Positions 44,316-53,588 of a DNA stretch of 64,000 nucleotides are shown here, piece after piece (within the stretch, counting starts at the first letter, position 1; each line of letters starts with the position of its first letter). A model generated the notes under the pieces. It had not been told where the DNA came from and did not search any database. It worked only from the letters and a program-made list of their open reading frames with translations. The stretch is from positions 26,300-90,299 of the forward strand of contig WNYE01000123.1 of the NCBI GenBank assembly GCA_021396245.1, read 5' to 3'. Source of the stretch: Sporothrix humicola (Eukaryota > Ascomycota > Sordariomycetes > Ophiostomatales > Ophiostomataceae). The translations under genes were made by a program, and so were the position numbers.

Positions 44316-44606
44316 GCAGCAGGTTTACACTCACTGGAGTGAAGGTCGATCTTTGCTATCCGCAGCTTGATCTCAGGAGAGAACAAGTGCAGACCCACCG
44401 GTTAATGTGCAATGCACAATGCAGGGTACACTGGTTCAAGATGAAATCATGAACAGCGTCTGACCCGTCGACCAAATTGCCCGGCCCAACCTCCGAAGAG
44501 GAAGGGTCACCCGCTGGCAGATGAAACAGGCGGCCTGCAGGTGTCAGGCGCGCCAGAATTATTGGGGGGATAATGATGGTACAGAAAACGCAAAACAAAC
44601 GAAAAC
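44316..44606 (-). repeat. Left copy of an inverted dispersed repeat
   Basis: The reverse complement of this segment matches 47340-47600. Shared blocks include gggtgacccttcctcttcgg, aggttgggccgggca, accctgcattgtg, cacattaaccggtgggt, gatagcaaaga and gaccttcact. By eye the copies are roughly three-quarters identical, with several G-to-A type differences and a 20-bp insertion in this copy. Confidence 0.85.
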
Positions 44607-44700
44607 AAAACAAACGAAAACAAAACAAACGAAAACAAAACAAACGAAAACAAAACAAACGAAAACAAAACAAACGAAAAAAAAAAAAAAAAAAAAAAAA
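44584..44700. repeat. 15-bp minisatellite (caaacgaaaacaaaa) ending in poly(A)
   Basis: About six nearly perfect 15-bp units, followed by an A run of roughly 23-24 bases. The two sit at the inner edge of the left inverted-repeat copy. Confidence 0.9.
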
Positions 44701-45227
44701 CAATAAAGATGCGGAAGCAACAACGGCGGCTGTGGTGGCGGCGGTAGCGAGAGGGAGGGGGGGAGGAGAGGAGAGGAGAGAAAAGGGGGATGTCGAACAG
44801 AGCGCCCAACCGTGCTACACTCCCAGCCGTCGAGGTCGGTGACTAGCCGACCCGGCTGACAAATGCAGCACAGTTAGACGCTCTATTCCGCAGCCTCATC
44901 TGGGTTGGCCGGAGCGTCTGCTGGGATCAAGTCCCACGCCCGCATTCTGGCCGCAGACACCCGCCCAGTGCAGATGAGCACAAAAAAACGGAAGATGGCT
45001 CCGAGTCGGATCTGGTCCCGGAAGATCCACAGCGGGATCATCAACCCCCAGAACCAGCCCGGGAGCCGGAGGAAAGGGACCGCGTCCCAGAAGTTCGTGC
45101 AGGTTTCCGAAGATTGGGCCCAGCTTGTCCCGAAAGACCACCAGGACGAGGACAATTCCCCAAAACCAGCTGGGGAGCTGGGGGAGTGGGACGGCGTCCC
45201 AAAATTTTCCGCCGGATTCCGGCATTG

Positions 45228-45325
45228 TTGGTGTTGTTGGTGCTGTAGCTGGTGCTGTTGCTGGTGCTATTGCTGGTGCTGTTGCTGGTGCTGCTGCTGC
45301 TGTTGGTGTTGCTGCTGCTGTGGTG
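45228..45325. repeat. CTG/GTTGCTGGTGCT-type array, inner copy
   Basis: Trinucleotide-derived repeat (ctggtgctgttg units). On the minus strand it encodes the Ala/Pro/Thr linker before module 2 in one frame and a Gln/His run in another. A variant taa/tag-containing unit (ctattg, 45267-45269) adds a stop in the Gln frame. Confidence 0.85.
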
Positions 45326-45527
45326 GCGGCTTGGGGGGGATGAACCCCCAAGTCTGCATGCTCTTGTCGGACACCTGCCCGGCCGCGAGGATGATAAACT
45401 TAAATGAGGGGCCCACGAGCCTGTTAACCCGGAAGACTATCATAAGTAATAGGATCGCCCAATACTATTGTGGCAGCCCGAAAAAGGGCACGGCGGTCCA
45501 GAAATCCTCGTCGAAGTCTGTCATTGT

Positions 45528-45640
45528 TGCTGCTGCTGCTACTGTTGCTGTTGCTGGTGCTGTTGCTGGTGCTGTTGCTGGTGCTGTTGCTGGTGCTGTT
45601 GCTGTTGCTGTTGCTGGTGTTGTTGATGTTGTTGTGGAGG
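45528..45640. repeat. CTG/GTTGCTGGTGCT-type array, outer copy
   Basis: The same repeat type as at 45228-45325, placed directly upstream of module 1 on the minus strand. The array-plus-ATG arrangement is thus duplicated with the module. Confidence 0.85.
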
Positions 45641-46128
45641 TGGTGATGTCGTTGGTGGTGGGTGGCGGTGACGGGAAGAGAGCAGCTTGATCTGGACAAA
45701 AGATTATTACAAGTCTTGAAGACAATTATTGCAAGATTTTATTTATCATCCCAGTTGACGTAAACAAACACGCCATGTCAACCGCTACTTCCATTCATCT
45801 GTTACCCTTGATGAAGCAGGACCGCTTTGTTGGAAAGCGTGATTGACATTCAGGAGGAAGCGACTACCCTCTCTTCTTTCTGTAAAACATCGACACATCG
45901 ACACATCGACAGGACAACAGCCGTGGCTCTTTCCCAAATCCTCCCAACTTCGATGCACCCACTCGACAACGGACGGGGCTCTTTCCAAAACAACACCAAC
46001 GCTCAGTATGTACCTTCCTTGCAAAAGGGGCTTATTACTCTGTTAAATAAAATGTGCAGCTACGCGCCTTCTTCTCTTGCCTTCTCCTTAACCCTGCCCG
46101 TTCAAGTTCAACAGCGACAGGAGCTACA

Positions 46129-46192
46129 ACTTACACACTTACACACTTACAAGCCACTTACAAGCCACTTACACCACTTGCACCACTTACAC
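46129..46192. repeat. CACTTACA array, the 9-bp satellite in inverted orientation
   Basis: Repeated cacttaca with 8-10-bp spacing (cacttacac, cacttacaag, ccacttacac). It is the reverse complement of the tgtaagtg core found at 33603-33704 and 41785-41893. Confidence 0.8.
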
Positions 46193-46503
46193 GAGGCAGA
46201 AACGGTTGTACAACGTCAGGCGACAAGTGTTGTGCTTTGGTACTTTCTTTTACAACGCTGTTGGATCATAACGAAAAGAGCGACCACACTTGCCTCGTGT
46301 AGCATTTCAAGCCCCACAACCAAACAATCAGACGTGGATTGCTCCTTCCAACTCGCTTTTCGTCAGGAAGGCACGAGGGCTCGCTTTCTCTCACAACGTT
46401 TCGGCATGTGATCGGCCCAGCACATATAAGAAAAATGCTGCTTCCGTTCCCACGCATTCGTTCTTGCCAAATAATATTTTTTTTGTCAGTGGCATCACGA
46501 CGC

Positions 46504-46830
46504 ACCTTCCTCGCCTACGCTTTTAACAGGAGAGTTGTTCTCTGGAAAACTGTCTTCTTTCCCAAAGCAACCTTGTTGTCCGCATTTTGCAGCATTCACA
46601 TGTAAAATGGTGCTCAATACTCCATGTCGTACCTTCCTCGACAACTCACGTGGCAAGAAAATGTCCCCAACAAAGCAGCTGGCTTCCTTCCGAGAACAAC
46701 TTCATTGTCCCCCTCGAGCAAATCTCACATGCAAAATAGTGGTCCGCACTCTGTATCGCACCTTCCATCTCGTGTTTTGTGTACATTTCCTGGGACGATA
46801 AGAGAACTTCTCTTGCCCGTTGCCCCCCTA
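46504..46830. repeat. Diverged tandem repeat, unit about 126-129 bp
   Basis: Unit starts marked by accttcct/accttcca at 46504, 46630 and 46759. Each complete unit ends with a block like cacatg(t/c)aaaat-gtg-tc-actctgta/gtcg. The third unit is truncated. No intact protein spans all units. Confidence 0.65.
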
Positions 46831-46901
46831 AACTTGTAAATATTTTTTCTCCCTACCGCAGTCACCCCCAACCCACATCCCCCACCACAACATCATCAAC
46901 A

Positions 46902-47231
46902 ATGTCAACAGCAACACGATTCACCACGTCGACAACAACACCATCGCCAGAGTCAGCGACGGCGGTCACTACGTCAACTGCAGTACCACCACTAACTTTG
47001 ACGAATATGGCAGAGGTAATCGAGCGGGACGAGCGCCGACGTGAGAAACGGCGGCGGAAAAACCGAGTACGGAGAGAGAAACAGCAGCTGCGGAAGATCT
47101 ACGGGCCCATTGAGGCACGGCGCATGCGGTGGCAGCAGGTGAGAGAGCAAAAGCTACAGCGACGGAAGCAGCGGCAGCAGGAACAGCAACAGCGCCGAGA
47201 GCAGCAGCAGAAACAGCAACAGCAGCAGTAA
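46902..47231 (+). CDS. Small Thr/Ser-rich then Arg/Gln-rich protein, doubtful
   Basis: A frame from ATG 46902 (MSTATRFTTSTTTPSPESA) encodes about 109 aa. The first 40 are Thr/Ser/Pro-rich. From about residue 55 the sequence is highly basic (RRREKRRRKNRVRREKQQ), resembling the basic region of a bZIP factor, and continues into a charged Gln/Arg helix ending in a Gln run. No convincing leucine heptad follows, so I do not call it bZIP. It may be a low-complexity artefact. It ends 108 bp before the right inverted-repeat copy. Confidence 0.33.
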   Translation: MSTATRFTTSTTTPSPESATAVTTSTAVPPLTLTNMAEVIERDERRREKRRRKNRVRREKQQLRKIYGPIEARRMRWQQVREQKLQRRKQRQQEQQQRREQQQKQQQQQ

Positions 47232-47339
47232 TGGGCCCTGACGACATCCTTCTAACATTCTTTGGCGTGTGTGTGCGTGCGTGAGCATTCTTATCTGTGC
47301 CCATTCTTTTGTCATTTCTTTTTATGTTTTGTTCATGCC

Positions 47340-47600
47340 GAGTTTTCCGTTTATTGCATCCTGTATCATCATTATACCTGACAAGTCCGGCGCGTCTGGC
47401 ACAGCAGACGCGCCTATTTCATCTACCAGCAGGTGACCCTTCCTCTTCGGAGGTTGGGCCGGGCATTAGGTCGGCGGGTCAGACAAGTGTACCCTGCATT
47501 GTGCTTTGCACATTAACCGGTGGGTCCACACTTGATCATATCAAGCTGTGGATAGCAAAGACCGACCTTCACTCGCTACCATACGAGTGTAAACTGCTGG
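47340..47600 (+). repeat. Right copy of an inverted dispersed repeat
   Basis: Matches the reverse complement of 44316-44606 over about 260 bp. Compared with that copy it shows ctatttcatctacc and agcaggtgaccc where the other has ctgtttcatctgcc and agcgggtgaccc, G-to-A differences of the kind RIP produces. Confidence 0.85.
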
Positions 47601-48631
47601 CATATTTTATTTCTGACAATTTAACATCATCTTCGTCTTTGATTTTGGCTTGGCATGGAGTTTTTGTCTTTAGATTTGTCATTTTGAGAGATTCGCATAA
47701 TTGGGTATTGTCCAATTGAATACCACAATCCATTACCTCTTGTTGAGCCCGAAGCAGCTATATCTTCTTGTGCCTTGTTATAACGACTACTTTTATTGAA
47801 GCTGAGCCATTTGTACGTCACATGTCGTCCAACATCCAACGTTACGACCTTCACAGCCTCGTGTAAGTGCTTCCCCACACGGCAGATGTAGTGCACGGAC
47901 CAGCTTTCAACCAGCCGTGTAGATCAGCGAATGCGACCCTGCATTTCTCCATTTCTGCATTTCTTATCGATAACAGCGCTCCGCTCGCACGCAGTCGCCG
48001 AAACGACGCCATAATGGCGACATCTTGCGTACGGCGGAGAGTATCATAATACCCTCCGGGCGATAAGCGAAAAACGAAAAACAGGGCAGCCATGAACGGC
48101 GAGCATTTGCAGAAGATTGTTGAGGCTACAGAGGCTCGAGGCTCTTCCGGACATAACGTGGCCAGTGCACCTCGTGTCTCGGTCAGTTCTTGACGCCCAT
48201 CAACCCATCGAATACAGAGGACATATTGTGGATGTTCTCTTATCCCCCCATGTTTGTTCGTCGGATTTATCCTTGATTTGGGTCTACGTGGGGAGACATG
48301 CATCATGACAGCGATTGCACCACTAAATGGACCGGAGTTGGCATACAGCTTAATCCACTCCGTTGCGTGTGCATGCGGAGAACACGGATATTAAGATGAT
48401 ATGCGCGTGGACATATATTGCAGAATAAAAGAGCTGTCGTTCGTATCTCACTTCAAGAAAGATCAACATTGGCCATCAACTGGCCATTTTGTCAGATCTT
48501 GGATATTTTTCAACTTTCAATGCTTTGACCTTTTTTTTTTTTTTTTTTACGGAATTCTTTCATCATCTCTCAAATAATTTCTCATTTTAATTCAATTGAT
48601 CTTTATAACAGCAATAACAACACCTGCCACA

Positions 48632-50530
48632 ATGGCGGACAAAGAGGCCGCTGTCCGAGTGCAGCCTCACTCACTGTCAACCGACGACGAGTCCAATACA
48701 AGCGCCATTCCCAGCCACGCTCACGATGGCAACCACCTCCACTTTGCCCAGCGCGGCACTAATGTCGATATCGATGTCGTCCCTGGCGCGGGCGAGAACA
48801 ACGTCGGCGGCAACGACTCCGACATTGACGGCTACGACGCCGCCAGAATGCGTGCCCGCTCGGCCCTAACGACCGACGAAGAAAAGAAGCTGATGCGCCG
48901 TGTCGATGTGCGGATGATGACGCTGTGCTCGCTCATTTTTCTGATCAAGAACCTCGACGCCAACAATTTGAGCAACGCCCGCATCATGAACGCCGGCACG
49001 CCGCGCAATATTATGACGCAGCTCGGCCTGACGTCGGACGAGTACACGCTGCTGACGGCGCTGTACTACATTCCGTACATTGTCTTTGAGGCGCCGTCGA
49101 ATCTTTTGCTGAAACGAGCGCGGCCGAGCGTCTGGCAGTCGCGCATCATTATTTCGTGGGGCATTGCACTGCTGTGCCACGTGCCCGTCCATAACAAGGG
49201 CGGGATCTATGCGACACGGTTCCTGCTTGGTCTGTTTGAGGCCGGCATGTTCCCGGGCGTGATCCTGCAGATGACATACTGGTACAGACCGGACGAGATG
49301 TCTATCCGACTGCTTTATTTCTGTGCGTCTAAAGTTTTCTTTTCTTTATGTCCATATGCTGTGCTTTTTTTTTTTTTTTTTAACCGCTTCTCTCTTTTAC
49401 TGACCACGTTTATACCTTTAGACTGCCTTGGCAATTTCTCTGGTGTGATCAGCGGCATTTTGGCATACGGCTTCAACTACACGTCTGGACATGGTGGGCT
49501 GTCTGGTTGGCAATGGTGAGTTTTCAGCATTAAAATGATACTGATAAAGTTTTGTTCTCATACTAACCACGCTTGACACACAGGCTATTCCTTACAGAGG
49601 GCCTACTCACCATAACTATTGGCGTCGCGATCTTCTTCTTCCTGCCAGACTGTATGTCCACGAGCCAAAAAATAATAGCGTCCTATTGTAAAGATGCATA
49701 CTAACTTCAGCACAGTCCCTCCTACTGCCAAGTGGTTGACTGAAAAGGAAAAGGCCTTTATTCAGGCCCGCCTTCCGCCCAACGCTCCCCGTGCTGACGA
49801 ACTCAACTTCAACTGGCGCGAACTCGTCGCCGCCTTGAAGGACAAGCGCTTGTGGCTGTTTACTCTAATTTGGGCCACGTTTACCGTCGGCACCAGTGGT
49901 GTCGCCTTCTTCCAGCCGACCGTCATTGCCAATCTCGGGTACACGACTGTCGCTCGCGCCCAGCTCTTGAACCTGCCCGTTTCGATCCTCAGTATCGCCC
50001 TCATTGCCTTGACGGGCTACTTTGCCGACACGTTTAGTCGTTTGCCCCGCCCCGTCTACCCACTCTGTGTTTATGCCGTCGTCCTCATCTCCTACGGCGT
50101 CATGGTCGCCTACCCGTCGGACGGCGCCGTCTATGCCGCGACCGTCATTGGCAACTCGGCGGCCGCGACGTTTTATCCGTTGATGTGGCCCTGGCGCGTG
50201 CAGACGACGGCGCACGCGACCGGCTCGGCCTTTAGTATCGGCTTTGTCAACAGCTACGGGCAGATTGGCGGCGCCATTGGCCCTCAGATTTTTCGGGCCA
50301 AGTACGGCCCCCGCTACAAGGAGAGCTTTACGGCGGCGATGGCCTGTGTCGCGGCCGGCGTGGTTGTCACGTGCATTACCTGGTGGGTCACGCGGCGGAC
50401 GGAGCGTGACACGCGGATGCTCAAGAGGGCGCGGATGCAGGCGAGCAAGAAGGGCATGACTGTGCTGGAGGACGTTGTGGACAAGGATTTGGCAAGTGGT
50501 ACGAAGAGCAGTGATGATGAGAGAAGATAA
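48632..50530 (+). CDS. MFS transporter, Dal5/ACS family (carrier 1)
   Basis: Four exons, 48632-49322, 49422-49515, 49584-49651 and 49716-50530, giving 555 aa with all split codons restored (Tyr, Trp, Phe). The N-terminal 75 residues are polar and acidic. About 12 hydrophobic segments follow. The motif LPDFPPTAKWLTEKEKA, rebuilt across intron 3, is the hallmark after TM6 in the anion:cation symporter (allantoate permease-like) family. Others are RRVDVRMMTLCSLIFLIKNL before TM1, LLGLFEAGMFPG, and NSYGQIGGAIGPQIF in TM11. The family imports organic anions such as allantoate, ureidosuccinate, nicotinate or biotin precursors; the substrate cannot be set. Intron 1 holds a T18 run. Convergent with carrier 2. 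Confidence 0.88.
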
Positions 50531-50827
50531 ATGTGTTGGGATATGACGTTGATGGTGTGAAAGATTGCAATAGAGCCAGATAAGTTCGTTGCGTAATTAC
50601 ACGTTCAATTTACTGTCCATTACAAATGTCAAGAAATTGAAGTTGAAAGCTATATTCTGCAGCAATTACAACCAACTAATAATTATTCTCTCTATTCTCT
50701 CTCCTCCGGTCTCTCTCTTGGACTTGATTGGTGGTACTTAACCCCTTAATCATTGTTTACTTTCTCCACTTTTCTTCTTCTACAGAAACCCGTTTTGACA
50801 ATGGTCTCTCCTACATTGTCCCACCAC

Positions 50828-52571
50828 CTACAGACTAAACCGGAACTCCTTGTTCTCCATGTCGGTCTGGTCCTCAAAACCGCGAAGAGCGGCGTCCTCG
50901 CGCGCGCGCAGGTCGTCGGCGGTCGGGCGGCCGTACTTTTCGTCGCGGGCCTTGTTCTGGAAGTAACACAGCGCGGTGTAGACGGCCTGCAGCAGCATGG
51001 CGGCGCCGTACGAGCTCAGGAGGCCGATGATGGCCGTCGGGTAGCGCAGCGCCTCGGCGGCGATGAACAGGTGCGGGCCGCCAATCATGCCGGCGGAGAA
51101 GAAGCTGCGTCGTTAGTGGTGCCATTTTGTAGAGGTGAGGAGGGTACTCACATAAAAATCAAACCCAGTGTACAACTGCGCTTCGTGTGTCCCGCCACGT
51201 TGACGACGGGCAGGGACCAGCTGATGGCGATGGGTGCGGCGATGCAGGACTGCAGCCAGGTGCAAGCGACGAGGCTGTACTTGTACTTGGGGTCGTGGCT
51301 GATGGTCAGGATGCCGATGAGGCCGACGACGCCGGGGAGACACGCCAGGATGACGGCCAGTCCCTTGCAGTTTCGGACGCGCGCCAGCAGACCGAACAGC
51401 ACGCAGCCGGCGAGCTGGATGGCGCCACTGGGCATGCCGAGCAGGTTGGCCTCCTGGCCGGCGAAGCCAAAGCCGGCAATGAGGGTGCTCTTGAAGTTGA
51501 CGACGCCGCCGTTCAAGATGCCGAGGGCGGCGCTCGACAGGCACAGCAGCCACGTCTTGGGGTCGAGCAGGGCCTCCCAGATCTGGTTCAGGCGAATCTT
51601 GGGACTCTTGACGCCGCGCTTGTCCTGGGCGACGCGCCACACGAGCACGGCGCGCTCGTACTCTGAAAATAAACGACTCTTGTGTGGGCCGTCGGGGAGG
51701 AAGACGAGGATGACAGCCGCCCAGGCGACAGTGATGGCGCCCACGACCAGAAACACAAACTTCCAGCTCGGGATCACATCGCTCGTCGTGTGGCCCAGCC
51801 CCCAGGCCAGCAGCGCGCCCACAATCGTGGCCACGCCGTCGACGGCCAGCCACATGCTTGTGCGCAGCGGCGCCTCGGCCGACGTCCACAGCATCGACGT
51901 CAGCATCATGCTGCCCGGCGAGATGGGCGCCTCGGCACCGCCCAACAGGAACCGCAGCGCAAACAGGCCGCCAAAGTTGGACGTCGCCGCCGTCAGCATG
52001 CTCAGGCTGCCCCAGACAACCAGCAAACCGCCCATGAGGCGCGAGATGCTGAATTTCTGGAGGAGCAGCGACGCCGGGTAGGCGGACACGAGCCAACCGA
52101 TGGACACGGACGACGCGACCCAGTCATACTGGCCGCCGGTGATGTGGAGGTCCTTTTGCAGGCCGTACACATTGGCATAGTTGAGGCTGGATGAGAGGGT
52201 GAGTGGTCAGACGGAAGAGACGAAAGGGTGGGGATGAAAAGTGGGACTTACGTAGCCTTGTCCAAGAAGCCGAGGGCATATGTCACCATCATCTGGTCTG
52301 TTAGCTGGGAGATACATACGAAGAAAAAAAGAGAAATAGAGACAAGAAGGAAAAGACGAGCACCCACCATTGGCAGCACGATAAAGTCCAGCTTGCGCTT
52401 CACCTTGACGGCGTCCCGCTGCAGCTGTGCCTCGTCGTAGGTCTGCGCCTGCTCAAACAGCGCGCGTCCGACGTCGTTGTACACGGCCAGCGCCTGGATC
52501 TTTTCAGTGTCGACAGCATCAATCGGCTCGCTGGCAACGGGGGCTGTCTTAATTTCGTCCGTTTCGCCCAT
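50828..52571 (-). CDS. MFS transporter, Dal5/ACS family (carrier 2)
   Basis: Four exons, 52571-52368, 52292-52252, 52186-51152 and 51103/51104-50828 (last exon begins at 51104), giving 518 aa. The second exon is only 41 bp and encodes most of TM1 (MMVTYALGFLDKA). The join restores LDKATLNYANVYGLQKDL, a conserved ACS-family block. Exon 4 restores IFIFFSAGMIGGPHLF. Motifs include FLLGGAEAPISPGSM (TM4) and VFLPDGPHKSRL after TM6. Polar N-terminus of about 65 residues. Substrate unknown; allantoate/amide-type nitrogen compounds or vitamins are the family range. It diverges from the amidase gene over 1.0 kb that has a GATA cluster, which fits a role in nitrogen acquisition. Confidence 0.88.
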
Positions 52572-53588
52572 GTCGTTTGCAATCGTCGAAGTTTCTTTAT
52601 GGTATTTTTTTTTCTTTGTTGCGTAGTTTTACTTTTATGATAATGTCCAGCTTTGATGGAGAGAATCTATTTCATATTTATGTACCTTTCGATGTCAGTA
52701 TGCGTCCTGTATCAGCGTGCACTACGCGTACTATCATCATCACCCCCTCTTTTGCGTGCCATCCAACATGCCATGCATCTTGGCATAGATTGGCATCTAC
52801 GACGTAGATTAGCATCTTGATTGCCATCTTGGTTGGTATCCAAGTCGACATCCAAATTTGTAACCTCTTCGCCATGATAACGGCATTTAGAGCGTGCCAA
52901 TCCGAGCCTCAATCGGGCTTCCATTGGTGAAATACCATTGGCGGGCTTGCTGACTGACATGACTCGTGCCACACACACTAACGCGCCAAAACAGACCAAA
53001 ACGCCGGGACCCTTGCTAGCGGCGCGGGAAGCACACATCCTAAAATGCTAAAATGCGGGGACCAGTCGAGATAGGATAGATAGGTTGGCGATAGTTGTCA
53101 ATGTCTGGATGTTTGGCTCAAAACAGGCATCTCGTCGGTTGGACATGCCTCGTACATAACCTGGACATCGCCTGAACATCGCTTGGACTGTCTGTCTTTG
53201 GTAAAGATCACTCAGAACGGTCATGGGAATTTCCAATTCGGTTGTATCTTGAGGGGGACACGACATCTGCCATATCTACGGAGTACAATATCTACGCTAT
53301 CTTTTGCACTGTCATATTTATCTCTGTTGCGTCGCATTTTGTTGTGAAGGATTGTGGATATTGTGCCGGACTGCCGCAGTGCGGGGGATTGGCTTGTTGG
53401 TGCGCATGACTCGACGAAATCTGTATCGGTATCTCTGTATTTCAATGTCATGGCAGTTTTCGTATCTTGGTATCTTTGCTTCAAAAAATGTGTGGCTTAT
53501 CACAACCTAAAAGAGCAAAAAGAAAAGAGAAAAAAAAGTTGACATCTGCCCATATCAGAATCACCAAATTCCAGCGCATCCCGGCGTC
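52572..53588. promoter_or_regulatory. Divergent promoter of carrier 2 and the amidase, with GATA cluster
   Basis: Four GATA cores lie at 53070, 53075, 53079 and 53090 within gagataggatagatagg and gcgatag. Three fit HGATAR, the AreA/NIT2 consensus. The cluster is about 500 bp from the start codon of each gene, a reasonable place for a shared nitrogen-control element. No coding sequence supported here. Confidence 0.55.

Larger units (their letters stand above)
44152..44882. other. Repeat-bearing spacer after the F-box-like gene
   Basis: Contains the left inverted-repeat copy (44316-44606), a 15-bp minisatellite ending in poly(A) (44584-44700) and GGA-rich low complexity (44755-44790). No gene supported. 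Frames across it are artefacts of the repeats. Confidence 0.6.
44883..45726 (-). pseudogene. Broken gene of three repeated FWxAVP hydrophobic modules
   Basis: On the minus strand three related modules lie in series. Module 1 (from the ATG at 45524): DEDFWTAVPFFGLPQ, then TAG (45467-45465), then YWAILLLMIVFRVNR. Module 2 (from about 45225): GKFWDAVPLPQLPSWFWGIV, then VFRDKLGPIF. Module 3 (to stop 44883): NFWDAVPFLRLPGWFWGL, then IFRDQIRLGAIFRFF and a polar tail. Modules 1 and 2 each follow an Ala/Pro/Thr linker encoded by a CAG/CAC-type repeat. The module 1 TAG sits where modules 2 and 3 have a TGG tryptophan. The frame changes between modules 1 and 2 next to G5 and C7 runs, and again between modules 2 and 3. 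I do not recognise the family. A decayed gene is most likely; sequencing indels at the homopolymers are an alternative for the frameshifts but not for the TAG. Confidence 0.5.
45727..48631. other. Repeat-rich accessory spacer, 2.9 kb
   Basis: Holds an inverted TGTAAGTG-type array (46129-46192), a diverged 126-129-bp tandem repeat (46504-46830), a possible small coding region (46902-47231), the right inverted-repeat copy (47340-47600) and a further short inverted match (46184-46197 with 47856-47869). From 47900 to 48630 I see only the promoter of the next transporter gene, with a T18 run at about 48532-48549. Confidence 0.6.

Noticed and set aside
45528..45690. Poly-Gln/poly-Ala coding expansion read on the plus strand (Val/Ala/Gly-rich frame)
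   Set aside because: The plus-strand frame is pure repeat translation with no flanking domain. The minus-strand reading carries the conserved modules.
48532..48549. T18 run as a retroelement tail
   Set aside because: It stands alone, with no target-site duplication or element body visible, and similar T runs occur in promoters and an intron here.
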